Assembly: GCA_958428545.1 (NCBI GenBank)
Contig: CAUAGM010000001.1
Span: forward strand, 186,001-250,000
Origin: an uncultured Arcanobacterium sp.
GTDB taxonomy: Bacteria; Actinomycetota; Actinomycetes; Actinomycetales; Actinomycetaceae
Length of the DNA: 64,000 nt
Direction of reading: 5' to 3'
Part shown: piece by piece, positions 33,347 to 41,426 of the stretch
How positions within the stretch are numbered: the first letter of the stretch is position 1
Layout: every line of letters begins with the position of its first letter
The notes under the pieces: model-generated
The model's input: only the letters and a program-made list of their open reading frames with translations
Database searches by the model: none
Told to the model about the DNA's origin: nothing
Program-made: the position numbers and the translations under genes

Positions 33347-36103
33347 ATGACGAAGTATGTATATAACTTCACCGAGGGCAATAAAGATATGAAAGATCTT
33401 CTCGGTGGTAAAGGCGCGAACTTGGCAGAAATGACGAGCTTGGGGCTGCCGGTTCCTCCTGGATTTACTATCACCACCGATACGTGCCGTGCATATTTGA
33501 GCAGCGGTTCAGTGCCCGAAACTCTTGCTGTGGAAGTCACCACTGCAATTCGTGGCGTTGAAGAAAAAATGGGCAAGACTCTTGGCGACGCGGCAGATCC
33601 TCTCCTTGTTTCTGTGCGTTCGGGAGCTAAGTTCTCTATGCCTGGCATGATGGAGACGGTGCTCAACATCGGTTTGAACGATCAGAGCGTGCAGGGCTTG
33701 GCTCAGCAGGCTGGCAATGATCGTTTTGCGTGGGATTCTTATCGCCGTTTGATTCAGATGTTTGGCAAGACGGTGATGGATATTGATGGCGATCTTTTCG
33801 CTGACGAGCTGCACGGTTTGCAGGAGCGCAAGGGCTACAAGGGTGATCTTGATATGACCACCGAAGATCTCAAAGAGCTTGTGGATACGTATAAAAGGAT
33901 TGTGAAGCGCGAGAAGGGCATTGATTTCCCGCAGGATCCGCGCGCCCAGCTCGATATGGCTGTGGAAGCGGTGTTCCGTTCGTGGAATACTGATCGTGCT
34001 CGTATCTATCGCCGTCGTGAGCGCATTCCGAACGATCTTGGTACTGCCGTCAATGTGCAGACGATGGTCTTTGGCAATATGGGTATGGATTCTGGTACAG
34101 GCGTGTGCTTCACTCGCGATCCATCAACTGGGCATTCAGGCGTCTATGGTGATTATTTGCAGAATGCTCAAGGTGAAGACGTGGTGGCTGGTATTCGCAA
34201 TACTCTTTCACTTGCCGATTTGGAGCGTCTTGATAAGAAGAGTTACGACGCGTTGCGTGAGATTATGCGTAAGCTTGAAACCCACTACCGCGATATGTGC
34301 GATATTGAGTTTACGATTCAAAAGGGTAAGCTCTGGATGCTGCAGACCCGCGTGGGTAAGCGTACTGCTTCGGCAGCTTTCCGTATTGCCGAGCAGCTTG
34401 TAAACGAGAAACTCATCACGAAAGATGAGGCGGTGACGCGTGTGACGGGCGATCAGCTCACGTCGCTACTCTTCCCGCAGTTTGATAAGAAAGCTGAAAA
34501 GAAGCTCATTTCCAAAGGTATGCCTGCTTCTCCGGGCGCTGCTGTGGGTGAGATTGTGATGAATAACGAGCAGGCTGTGGCTCGCACGAATGCTGGTGTG
34601 CCAGTTATTTTGGTTCGCCGTGAGACGAACCCGGATGATCTTCAGGGCATGGTTGTGGCTGCTGGTGTGCTTACGGCTCGCGGCGGCAAGACCTCTCATG
34701 CAGCTGTGGTGGCGCGCGGCATGGGGCGTTGCTGCGTGGTGGGTGCAGAAGACCTCATGGTTGATGAGGTGGCAGGCACTGTGTATGTGAAGAGCAAAGA
34801 TGCCACCTATAAAGCTGGTGACGTGATCGCTATCGATGGCGCGACTGGTGAAATTTTCGAAGGGGAAGTTCCTGTCACAGATTCTGCAGTGATGACCTAT
34901 ATTTCCAAAGGATATGATGCTGCTATCGAAGCTGCTGCGGCAGATGAAGACGTGACCGAATTGGTGACGGCTGTGCATCACATTCTGAGCCGTGCAGACG
35001 AGAAAGCAAAGCTGCAGGTGCGTGCAAATGCTGATAACCCGGAGGATGCTCAGCGCTCGCGAGATTTTGGGGCGCAGGGGATTGGTTTGTGCCGCACGGA
35101 GCATATGTTCCTTGGCGATCGCCGTCAGCTGATCGAAAAAGTGATTCTTGCCGAAAGTGATTGTGAGCGTGAGGAAGCCTATGAGGCGCTTGTTCCACTG
35201 CAGAAGGGCGATTTCCTCGGTATGTTTGCCGCAATGGACGGGCGCCCTGTGACGGTTCGTCTGATTGATCCTCCGCTGCACGAGTTCCTCCCGGATCTCA
35301 CGGAGCTTTCCGTGAAGCTTGCTGTGAAAGAGGCGCAGGGCGAGGAAATCACAGAAGATGAGAAGATTCTTTTGGCTGCGGTGAAGCAAAATCACGAAGC
35401 GAATCCGATGCTTGGTTTGCGCGGTATTCGCCTTGGTTTGAAGATGCCAGGTTTGATTAAACTTCAGGTGCGTGCTATTGCTGAGGCGTATGTGGAGCTG
35501 AAGAAAGAAGGCAAGGATCCTCGGCCTGAGATTATGATTCCGCTTATCGGCTCTTCGCGCGAAATGCAGATCGCTTCTGATGTTGCTCGTGAGGTTTTGG
35601 CTGAGGTTTCCGAAGAGAGTGGTATGAAAGTTGATCTGCCTATCGGCAATATGATCGAATTGCCGCGTGCTGCTCTCACAGCTGATCGTATTGCTTGCGA
35701 GAGTAACTTCTTCTCCTTCGGCACAAACGATCTCACTCAGACTACGTGGGGATTCTCGCGTGACGATGTGGAGGCGTCGTTCTTCAACGATTACTACGAG
35801 TATGGCGTTTTTGGCACCTCTCCGTTTGAGAGCATCGATTGGCGTGGAGTTGGCTCGCTTGTGCGTAGTGCTGCTGAGAGCGGACGTGCAGCTAATCCAG
35901 ATCTGCATCTTGGTGTGTGCGGTGAGCATGGCGGTGATCCGCAGTCGATCCATTTCTTCCACTGGGTTGGGCTGGATTATGTGAGCTGTTCGCCGTTCCG
36001 TGTGCCTGTGGCTCGTCTTGAGGCTGGGCGCGCTGCGATCTCAAATGAGAGCCAGGCTGCTGCTGAAGAAAATGGCGGGAGTGCCGTAAACGCGACTGCG
36101 TAG
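33347..36103 (+). CDS. ppdK: Pyruvate, phosphate dikinase
   Basis: Interconverts pyruvate + ATP + Pi and PEP + AMP + PPi. The N-terminal nucleotide-binding domain starts KYVYNFTEGNKDMKDLLGGKGANLAEM; the swivelling phospho-His domain has GGKTSHAAVVARGMG with the catalytic His at 451; the C-terminal PEP/pyruvate barrel carries GLCRTEHMF, IELPRAAL, FGTNDLTQ and GVCGEHGGDP with the catalytic Cys near 858. The length of 918 residues is slightly above the usual 870-900. AAGGGG lies 8 bases before ATG. It could serve gluconeogenic PEP supply or PPi-based glycolysis. A long antisense open frame is a coding shadow. Confidence 0.96.
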   Translation: MTKYVYNFTEGNKDMKDLLGGKGANLAEMTSLGLPVPPGFTITTDTCRAYLSSGSVPETLAVEVTTAIRGVEEKMGKTLGDAADPLLVSVRSGAKFSMPGMMETVLNIGLNDQSVQGLAQQAGNDRFAWDSYRRLIQMFGKTVMDIDGDLFADELHGLQERKGYKGDLDMTTEDLKELVDTYKRIVKREKGIDFPQDPRAQLDMAVEAVFRSWNTDRARIYRRRERIPNDLGTAVNVQTMVFGNMGMDSGTGVCFTRDPSTGHSGVYGDYLQNAQGEDVVAGIRNTLSLADLERLDKKSYDALREIMRKLETHYRDMCDIEFTIQKGKLWMLQTRVGKRTASAAFRIAEQLVNEKLITKDEAVTRVTGDQLTSLLFPQFDKKAEKKLISKGMPASPGAAVGEIVMNNEQAVARTNAGVPVILVRRETNPDDLQGMVVAAGVLTARGGKTSHAAVVARGMGRCCVVGAEDLMVDEVAGTVYVKSKDATYKAGDVIAIDGATGEIFEGEVPVTDSAVMTYISKGYDAAIEAAAADEDVTELVTAVHHILSRADEKAKLQVRANADNPEDAQRSRDFGAQGIGLCRTEHMFLGDRRQLIEKVILAESDCEREEAYEALVPLQKGDFLGMFAAMDGRPVTVRLIDPPLHEFLPDLTELSVKLAVKEAQGEEITEDEKILLAAVKQNHEANPMLGLRGIRLGLKMPGLIKLQVRAIAEAYVELKKEGKDPRPEIMIPLIGSSREMQIASDVAREVLAEVSEESGMKVDLPIGNMIELPRAALTADRIACESNFFSFGTNDLTQTTWGFSRDDVEASFFNDYYEYGVFGTSPFESIDWRGVGSLVRSAAESGRAANPDLHLGVCGEHGGDPQSIHFFHWVGLDYVSCSPFRVPVARLEAGRAAISNESQAAAEENGGSAVNATA

Positions 36104-36162
36104 CAATATAAAGCGCTGTTCTCATGCTGCATAAGCATGAGATGGCAGTGCGTCTTTAATTG

Positions 36163-36243
36163 TACTGGCGCGCGCCGCAGTGTTGAGCAGATTCTTTAAG
36201 TGAGAATCTTAAAGAATCTGCTTGATGCGGGCGCGCGCCAGTA
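36163..36243. repeat. Long imperfect palindrome after ppdK
   Basis: Outer arms ACTGGCGCGCGCC / GGCGCGCGCCAGT (13 bp, plus CGCA/TGCG-type pairs with a bulge), an internal loop, then inner arms AGCAGATTCTTTAAG / CTTAAAGAATCTGCT (15 bp perfect) and a 7-base loop. About 31 pairs in 81 bases. No T run follows on either side, so it is not a textbook terminator. It may protect the ppdK mRNA end, act as an RNase III substrate, or be a small mobile repeat. Confidence 0.85.
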
Positions 36244-36549
36244 TATATGAGCGCGATATATGTGTGCTCAAATGTGTAAGTGCTATGTATCCCAAATGCT
36301 CACGCGCTATTTTCGGGTGTTTATATCTGCGGATCTTTAAGAGTTGTCCAATCAGGACTTGCGCAATCAGGATTTGCACAATCAGGAGTGTGCAATTAGG
36401 AGCTGCGCAACATTGTGTTGATTTAATAGAAGAATCTAGGGGATACTTAAGCGAGTAGATAAAAGTCTTTTTGATGCTTAGCTCATCTTTTTTATAAAAG
36501 AGATAGATCGTCTGTTAAAAGAGATAGATCGTCGCGCTGAGCAGCATTA

Positions 36550-36558
36550 GGGGGGGGG
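36550..36558 (+). repeat. G9 run forming the ribosome binding site of the M26 peptidase gene
   Basis: Nine G residues end 4 bases before ATG 36563. No other Shine-Dalgarno is available, so the run itself must act as the binding site; a change in its length would change spacing and strength of initiation. Confidence 0.85.
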
Positions 36559-36562
36559 AAAT

Positions 36563-39500
36563 ATGAGGGATTATTCTGTTCTTTTCGGAGCAAAGATTAC
36601 GCAGGGCGTATCGAAGATACTCGCGGGAGCGTTAGGAATGATGCTGCTGCTGGGTGCGCTCACTTCTGTTTCGGCTTCCCATGCTTATGCGGCAGATCCG
36701 CTCAGCGATCAGCAGATTCAGCAGGTAGTGCAGCAGGTGCAAGCTGATTTAAATAAAGTTGATTTTCGAGATGAAGAGGTTCGAAATAAACTTGCAAAGA
36801 CTCATTTCACATCGGCTGAGAAGTTAAACAAAAAAGTAGATGTTTGGAAGCGTAATAAGGAAAAGTATAAAACACTTAATGATGTCCCAGAAGATGAAGT
36901 TCTAAAGGAACTCCAAGAAGAGTACTTGCTTGCTTCTGATATGGAGAGCGCATTTACTCAAATCAAAAAAGATGTGGCAACTCTCCTTCCAGCAATGCTA
37001 AAAGCAGATTCTGCGGTAGTTGCTGCTGGGCAGAATAAAAATACAGATTATTATATAAATGCGATTAAAAATGATAAAGCTGGTTTTCTGATTGGCGCCG
37101 CCTATCTGCAGCGTAATTATAGTTTTATTATTAAAGATAATAAAACGGTTGCTCGCCAAGTGATGACGGAAAATAAGGCTTTTGGGAAAGAATATGCTCC
37201 TTTCGATCTCGTAGCAGCTATTGGGAAGCAGACCGCTGATCAGCGTAAAATGGCGTTCACTCCCAAACTTTTCAAAGAAGTTTTGGGTGGAAAAATAGCG
37301 GAGCAAACCGATCTGGGAGCATTCTTAGAAACGCAGGTAACGCAGACAGGCAAAAAACCTGCTGATTGGTTTTGGCAGACGTCTAAAGCTGAAATTTCTG
37401 AAAAGCCATCAAAAGCAAACCCTAATGCCCCTTATCGCCTCTTTGATAAGCTGAAAAACGATCAGACTGGGCAGGCAGAGCTACTTGCCCTGTTGAACGT
37501 ATCAGAAAACTCTATGTATGTGGTTTCGACGGTCGAATCTATTATGTATGGTTTGTCGGATACGTACGTCAATCGAGCACTCAAAGAGACTAATCCTGAT
37601 ACCTATAGTAGCGAGCTAGAGGCTTTTGAAAACAAAGTCGAATACGCAGCTGAACGCCAGGCAGACTATTTGGATTTCTGGTATCGCATGGCGAAAGAGG
37701 ATAAACGCGCAAAATTAGTGGGCAATCGCCGAGTATGGGATAATCTGCAGATTAAAAACCCGAACGAGCAGCAGGCTTCAAAGCGTTGGTCGCCTAAGCA
37801 GGGAAATAATGCTGCCAGCGCAGTGAAAGAATTTATCACGCCTTTAGGCTACTATTTCCCGTTTACGCAGGCAGATGGGCTTGCTGATATTCAAAGCGGC
37901 CAGATCAGCTACTGGCTGGCAAATGGCTTGGATGATCGCGGGCTGACCACCTATGCTCACGAGCACACGCACCAAATGGCTGATGAGGTTCATTTTGCTG
38001 GCCATAAGCAGCGTTCAGGAGCGAGCGCCGAGGTTATTACGCGTGGCGTATTTGAGCCGTGGCATAAGAATGATGATACGGATAAAGGTGCAAACTTCGA
38101 TCTCAACCAGATTTTTGATCGCAGCGGGCAAGAAACTTATGGGAATGAAAATCCAGATCGTTTTAAGAAGCCCGAGGATTTGAAGAGCTATTACGGCAAC
38201 CAGATGGATCTAATCTATACTCTGGATTATTTAGAAGCCGATGTAGCTTTATCCAAAGACGATGCCACAAAAGTAAAACTGTTTAATAAAGCTACTTTGT
38301 CTGGCAAAGATGAAAAGTTTGAAAACATCACTGCTGCTGATGCTGCGAAGCTGAAAACTATCGATGATCTTGTCGATATGAACGCAGTTGCTTATCGCCT
38401 CATGGTTGAAGGGCAAAAAGTTACTGGTACTTTTAGATACAACGGATACTATGCGATTCCGCTGTTTACCCCTATTTATGGAGCACCCCATAATACCAGC
38501 GGTATGAGCGGAGATATGCATACTAAGCGCTTAAGCTGGGAGATGCTTTCAGAGTACGGCTATTACGAGGGAATGGTGCCGTATCTTTCTAATCAGCATA
38601 AGCCAGCTAACGTCGCCCAAGGCATGCAGTTTAGCGACGACGTGATTATTTCTAAGGTGAGCGGCGGCACATACGCTACTATGGCGGATTTCAAAAAAGC
38701 TCAGTATGCCAAGCGGATCGCTAAGAAAGAGAATCTGAAGCCAATCACTATCACGTGGGAAGGCAAGAAACAGCAGATTACCACCTATGCTCAGCTTAAA
38801 GATTTAATGACTAAAGCTGTTGATGAAGATCTTAAGAGCAACACTCTTCTTCAAACTGGCTGGTACACCAAACTGCCGACGCAGACAAAGGTCGAGCAGC
38901 TAAAGAGCGCAATTTTCTTAGCATATAAGGCGGATACTCAGCAGTTTGCTACTGATATTTACAAAGACGCTCCGAAGAAATATACAGTCACCTATAAGTT
39001 CGCTGATGCGGATAAGCTTCCTGAAGACGTGAAAAAGCTTCTGCCAGCTCAGCAGCCAGATATTGCTGCTGGCAGTGAGGTTACTCCAGTAGAGCTTGAG
39101 AAGAAGCAGGTAATGACCGAAAAGGGTGTGTATGATTTCAAAGGCTGGAATCCTGAAAAAATCACAAACATCGCTAAAGACGAAACCTTCACTGGCACGT
39201 GGGCTTTCACTCCTTATGTGGTTCCAGAAGCTCCCACCAGCTCAGATGACGATTTCACACATGAAGGGAATCCGTATATCGGCAGCTATACGCTGCCTAA
39301 GGTAGAAGGCGTTGAATATCTGGTTAATGGCAAAGTCGTCACTGGAAAGGTAAACGTTAGTGCCGATAAGGCTAATGTGAATACTCCAGTTACTGTGACG
39401 GTGACTGCTCAAGCACAAGATGGCTATCTGCTCAAGCCTTCTGCCACGGCTTCGTGGGAGCTGAAATTTACCCGCGTGAGTGACAAAGAGCGTTATGCGC

Positions 39501-40603
39501 CGTATGCGGATCCGATTTCTCTGACGGTGGGAGATGAGCTTCCGCCGCTTAAAGACGTAGTTAAATTCCCTGATACTCCAGATCAGGCACCTGCCGATAT
39601 GGATAAGGTGAAGTTTGCGTGGAAAGAGCCAGCTCCTAGCACTGCTACGGTTGGTAAAGTGACGGGTATCGTCACCGTCACTTACGAAGACGGCAGCAGC
39701 GAAGAAGTCAGCGTGGAGATCAGCGTCAATGCGAAACCACTCGTCAAAGTGCAGATTCCGCAAACTCCTCAGGTAGATGACCCTTGCAATAAATGGGTAG
39801 CAGGCGGTAAAGCGGAGCCAAATGCCGTGTGGATTAAGCCAGACGATACCGATCAGATTGCTTGGGAAATCAACCAAGCAAAAGAGCTGATAGCTAAGAC
39901 TAAAGACGGCTATGTGTTTGAAAACGACACCAGCGCTCACAATTTTGGGGTAGCGAAAGACTCTGGCGCATTCTGCTTAGAGGATTTGACCCCAGCTGAG
40001 ACTATTCCTGATAAGGATATCTATACTCCGAAAGCTGAAACGATCACGCTCAACAAGGGCGATAAACTGCCTGATTTGAGTACAGTTATTAAGTTTGAGG
40101 GAGAAGCTCCAGCTGATGTGGCTAAAGTGACCTTTGCTTGGAAAGGGCAAGCGCCCAGCACAGAAAAGGTGGGAGATACAACAGGCGTAGTCACCGTCAC
40201 ATACGAAGATAGCAGCAGCGAAGATGTTGAGGTGCGCGTAATCGTCAAGGATACCGTGCAGCCAGACCCAGAGCCCGAACCGAAACCAGAGCCAAAGCCC
40301 GATCCTGATGTGCCAGGCACACCAGAGCCTGGTGACGATAAGCCTGGTTCTACGCCAGGAGGATCTGGTGGATCAGGCGATTCGGGAGCTTCGCAGCCTG
40401 ATTCTACTCAGCCAGAGAAGACACCTGGTGATCAGCAAGCTTCTACGCCGAAACAAGCTTCTCCATCACGTGTGGATAAGCCGATTTTGTCGAATACTGG
40501 TTCATCTGCTCTGGCAGGGCTGGCTTTCTCGGCGTTAGTGGGTGTCGTTGGTTTGTGCGCGATTGCGTTCAGGCGGAAACTTGAGCAAAAGCGTGATAGC
40601 TAG
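36563..40603 (+). CDS. Surface M26-type zinc metallopeptidase with SHIRT and Rib domains, LSNTG anchored
   Basis: A 1346-residue secreted protein. A signal peptide ends near AYA-ADPL (about residue 43). The catalytic domain has HEHTH (466-470) and a Glu exactly 20 residues after the last His (E490), the HExTH-x19-E arrangement of streptococcal IgA1/Zmp peptidases (family M26). The SWEMLSEYGYYEGMVPYLSNQ block also matches M26 C-terminal domains. A SHIRT-like domain (about 806-885) follows, then two Rib-like repeats (about 976-1060 and 1154-1230) and a Pro-rich wall-spanning stretch. The sorting signal is LSNTG at 1309, then a hydrophobic helix and RRKLEQKR. Likely cleaves a host protein, but the target is unknown. 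The start codon follows a G9 run. Confidence 0.88.
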   Translation: MRDYSVLFGAKITQGVSKILAGALGMMLLLGALTSVSASHAYAADPLSDQQIQQVVQQVQADLNKVDFRDEEVRNKLAKTHFTSAEKLNKKVDVWKRNKEKYKTLNDVPEDEVLKELQEEYLLASDMESAFTQIKKDVATLLPAMLKADSAVVAAGQNKNTDYYINAIKNDKAGFLIGAAYLQRNYSFIIKDNKTVARQVMTENKAFGKEYAPFDLVAAIGKQTADQRKMAFTPKLFKEVLGGKIAEQTDLGAFLETQVTQTGKKPADWFWQTSKAEISEKPSKANPNAPYRLFDKLKNDQTGQAELLALLNVSENSMYVVSTVESIMYGLSDTYVNRALKETNPDTYSSELEAFENKVEYAAERQADYLDFWYRMAKEDKRAKLVGNRRVWDNLQIKNPNEQQASKRWSPKQGNNAASAVKEFITPLGYYFPFTQADGLADIQSGQISYWLANGLDDRGLTTYAHEHTHQMADEVHFAGHKQRSGASAEVITRGVFEPWHKNDDTDKGANFDLNQIFDRSGQETYGNENPDRFKKPEDLKSYYGNQMDLIYTLDYLEADVALSKDDATKVKLFNKATLSGKDEKFENITAADAAKLKTIDDLVDMNAVAYRLMVEGQKVTGTFRYNGYYAIPLFTPIYGAPHNTSGMSGDMHTKRLSWEMLSEYGYYEGMVPYLSNQHKPANVAQGMQFSDDVIISKVSGGTYATMADFKKAQYAKRIAKKENLKPITITWEGKKQQITTYAQLKDLMTKAVDEDLKSNTLLQTGWYTKLPTQTKVEQLKSAIFLAYKADTQQFATDIYKDAPKKYTVTYKFADADKLPEDVKKLLPAQQPDIAAGSEVTPVELEKKQVMTEKGVYDFKGWNPEKITNIAKDETFTGTWAFTPYVVPEAPTSSDDDFTHEGNPYIGSYTLPKVEGVEYLVNGKVVTGKVNVSADKANVNTPVTVTVTAQAQDGYLLKPSATASWELKFTRVSDKERYAPYADPISLTVGDELPPLKDVVKFPDTPDQAPADMDKVKFAWKEPAPSTATVGKVTGIVTVTYEDGSSEEVSVEISVNAKPLVKVQIPQTPQVDDPCNKWVAGGKAEPNAVWIKPDDTDQIAWEINQAKELIAKTKDGYVFENDTSAHNFGVAKDSGAFCLEDLTPAETIPDKDIYTPKAETITLNKGDKLPDLSTVIKFEGEAPADVAKVTFAWKGQAPSTEKVGDTTGVVTVTYEDSSSEDVEVRVIVKDTVQPDPEPEPKPEPKPDPDVPGTPEPGDDKPGSTPGGSGGSGDSGASQPDSTQPEKTPGDQQASTPKQASPSRVDKPILSNTGSSALAGLAFSALVGVVGLCAIAFRRKLEQKRDS

Positions 40604-40638
40604 CTAAAGAAAGAAAGCATAGTTCTGCTAGCTAAAGA

Positions 40639-40689
40639 AAGCATAGGTTGGGCGGGTGTGATGATTGCACACCCGCCCAAGCTATGCTT
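40639..40689 (+). terminator. Long hairpin after the M26 peptidase gene
   Basis: A 22-bp stem with one mismatch: AAGCATAGGTTGGGCGGGTGTG pairs with the complementary arm ending GCTATGCTT, with a 7-base loop, 35 bases after the stop codon. No T run follows; acts probably as an mRNA end structure or terminator. Confidence 0.6.
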
Positions 40690-40796
40690 GAATTGGCTAC
40701 CCTACCTATTATTCCAACGTGATGCGTTAGCGATATTGGCTAGCTCGTTCTTTGAGTGTAAGCAGGGCTTAAGATCTCTAGAGCTTCATGTTCACT

Positions 40797-40835
40797 GAAA
40801 AGTGCCGCGCCGCAACATGAGTTGCAGCGCGGCAC
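40797..40835 (-). terminator. Terminator of the minus-strand LSNTG remnant
   Basis: A 15-bp stem with one mismatch (GTGCCGCGC...GCGCGGCAC) followed on the minus strand by TTTTCAG. It ends the leftward transcript of the frameshifted mini surface gene. Confidence 0.65.
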
Positions 40836-40912
40836 ACGTGCAAGAAAACTGCGAGCGTCACTCTTGTTTTCTATACTCTATTTTCTATGCTCTATCATCG
40901 GCAGAACGCGAA

Positions 40913-41157
40913 TCACATATAGCGGCGCCGAATCGCGCAGCTGCCAATAAAGACTGCCGATATTCCGAAAGCGAGAAGTGCCATACTCGTCAGACCAGTA
41001 TTAGAAAGCATTTCTCGGGTTTGAGGAGTTTTAGCTGAGGGGCATCGGTGTCATTCACCTCGGGTGTAGCTAGGGCACCAGGGGCAACAGCAAATCCAGT
41101 CAGCATAGCCATAATCGCAATAAATGCGGAAAGTGTGATCTGCATAATTCGTTGCAT
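40913..41157 (-). pseudogene. Frameshifted mini surface protein with LSNTG signal
   Basis: On the minus strand an ATG opens a clear signal peptide (MQRIMQITLSAFIAIMAMLT, ending near GALA-TPEV). A few residues later the frame is lost. In another frame the sequence continues TPQTREMLSNTG followed by a hydrophobic helix and CAIRRRYM-stop, a complete sorting signal. Start-to-stop length is 245 bases, not a multiple of three, so one base is gained or lost. The body between signal peptide and anchor is almost absent, so this is a shrunken remnant, or a tiny wall peptide switched off by a frameshift. Confidence 0.7.
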
Positions 41158-41317
41158 GATAATCCAATCGTTAGGAGATTTTCCTGTATTTGTAGTCTAC
41201 CTCTCTCCGTTTTTTCCTGCTGGCTATGCTGCTTGGAAGCATTGTGTACCCGGAATCATTGTGTACTGGCTTTGCTAGGCATCAATTATGAACTAGGTTA
41301 AAAAGCTTGAAATTCTC

Positions 41318-41326
41318 GGGGGGGGG
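41318..41326 (+). repeat. G9 run in the promoter region of the helical-repeat surface gene
   Basis: Nine G residues about 100 bases before the ATG at 41427, a plausible place to alter promoter spacing or strength. Part of the surface-gene G-run pattern. Confidence 0.85.
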
Positions 41327-41426
41327 TAATAGAGTGTGAGTGTATGTGTACCTACTACTTTTAGGAATATATCGCTTGAAACCGCCGTATCAAGGCTGGT
41401 TTATGCGCCTTTGAGGAGTGATTTTT

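Larger units (their letters stand above)
36104..36562. other. Gap with hairpins and tandem repeats before the surface peptidase
   Basis: No gene. Contents in order: a hairpin CTCATGC-N7-GCATGAG (36121-36141); a very long hairpin (36163-36243, listed separately); four units of a 15-16-base repeat with core CAATCAGGA (36346-36404); an 18-base word TAAAAGAGATAGATCGTC present twice, 21 bases apart (36495-36512 and 36516-36533); and a G9 run at 36550-36558 just before the start codon. Confidence 0.8.

Noticed and set aside
34466..35962. 498-codon open frame antisense to ppdK
   Set aside because: Exactly overlaps a well-conserved gene in the opposite direction; composition is that of a coding shadow, with no motif.
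36163..36243. Insertion sequence ends
   Set aside because: The arms face each other across 7 bases with no transposase or target duplication; kept as a hairpin instead.
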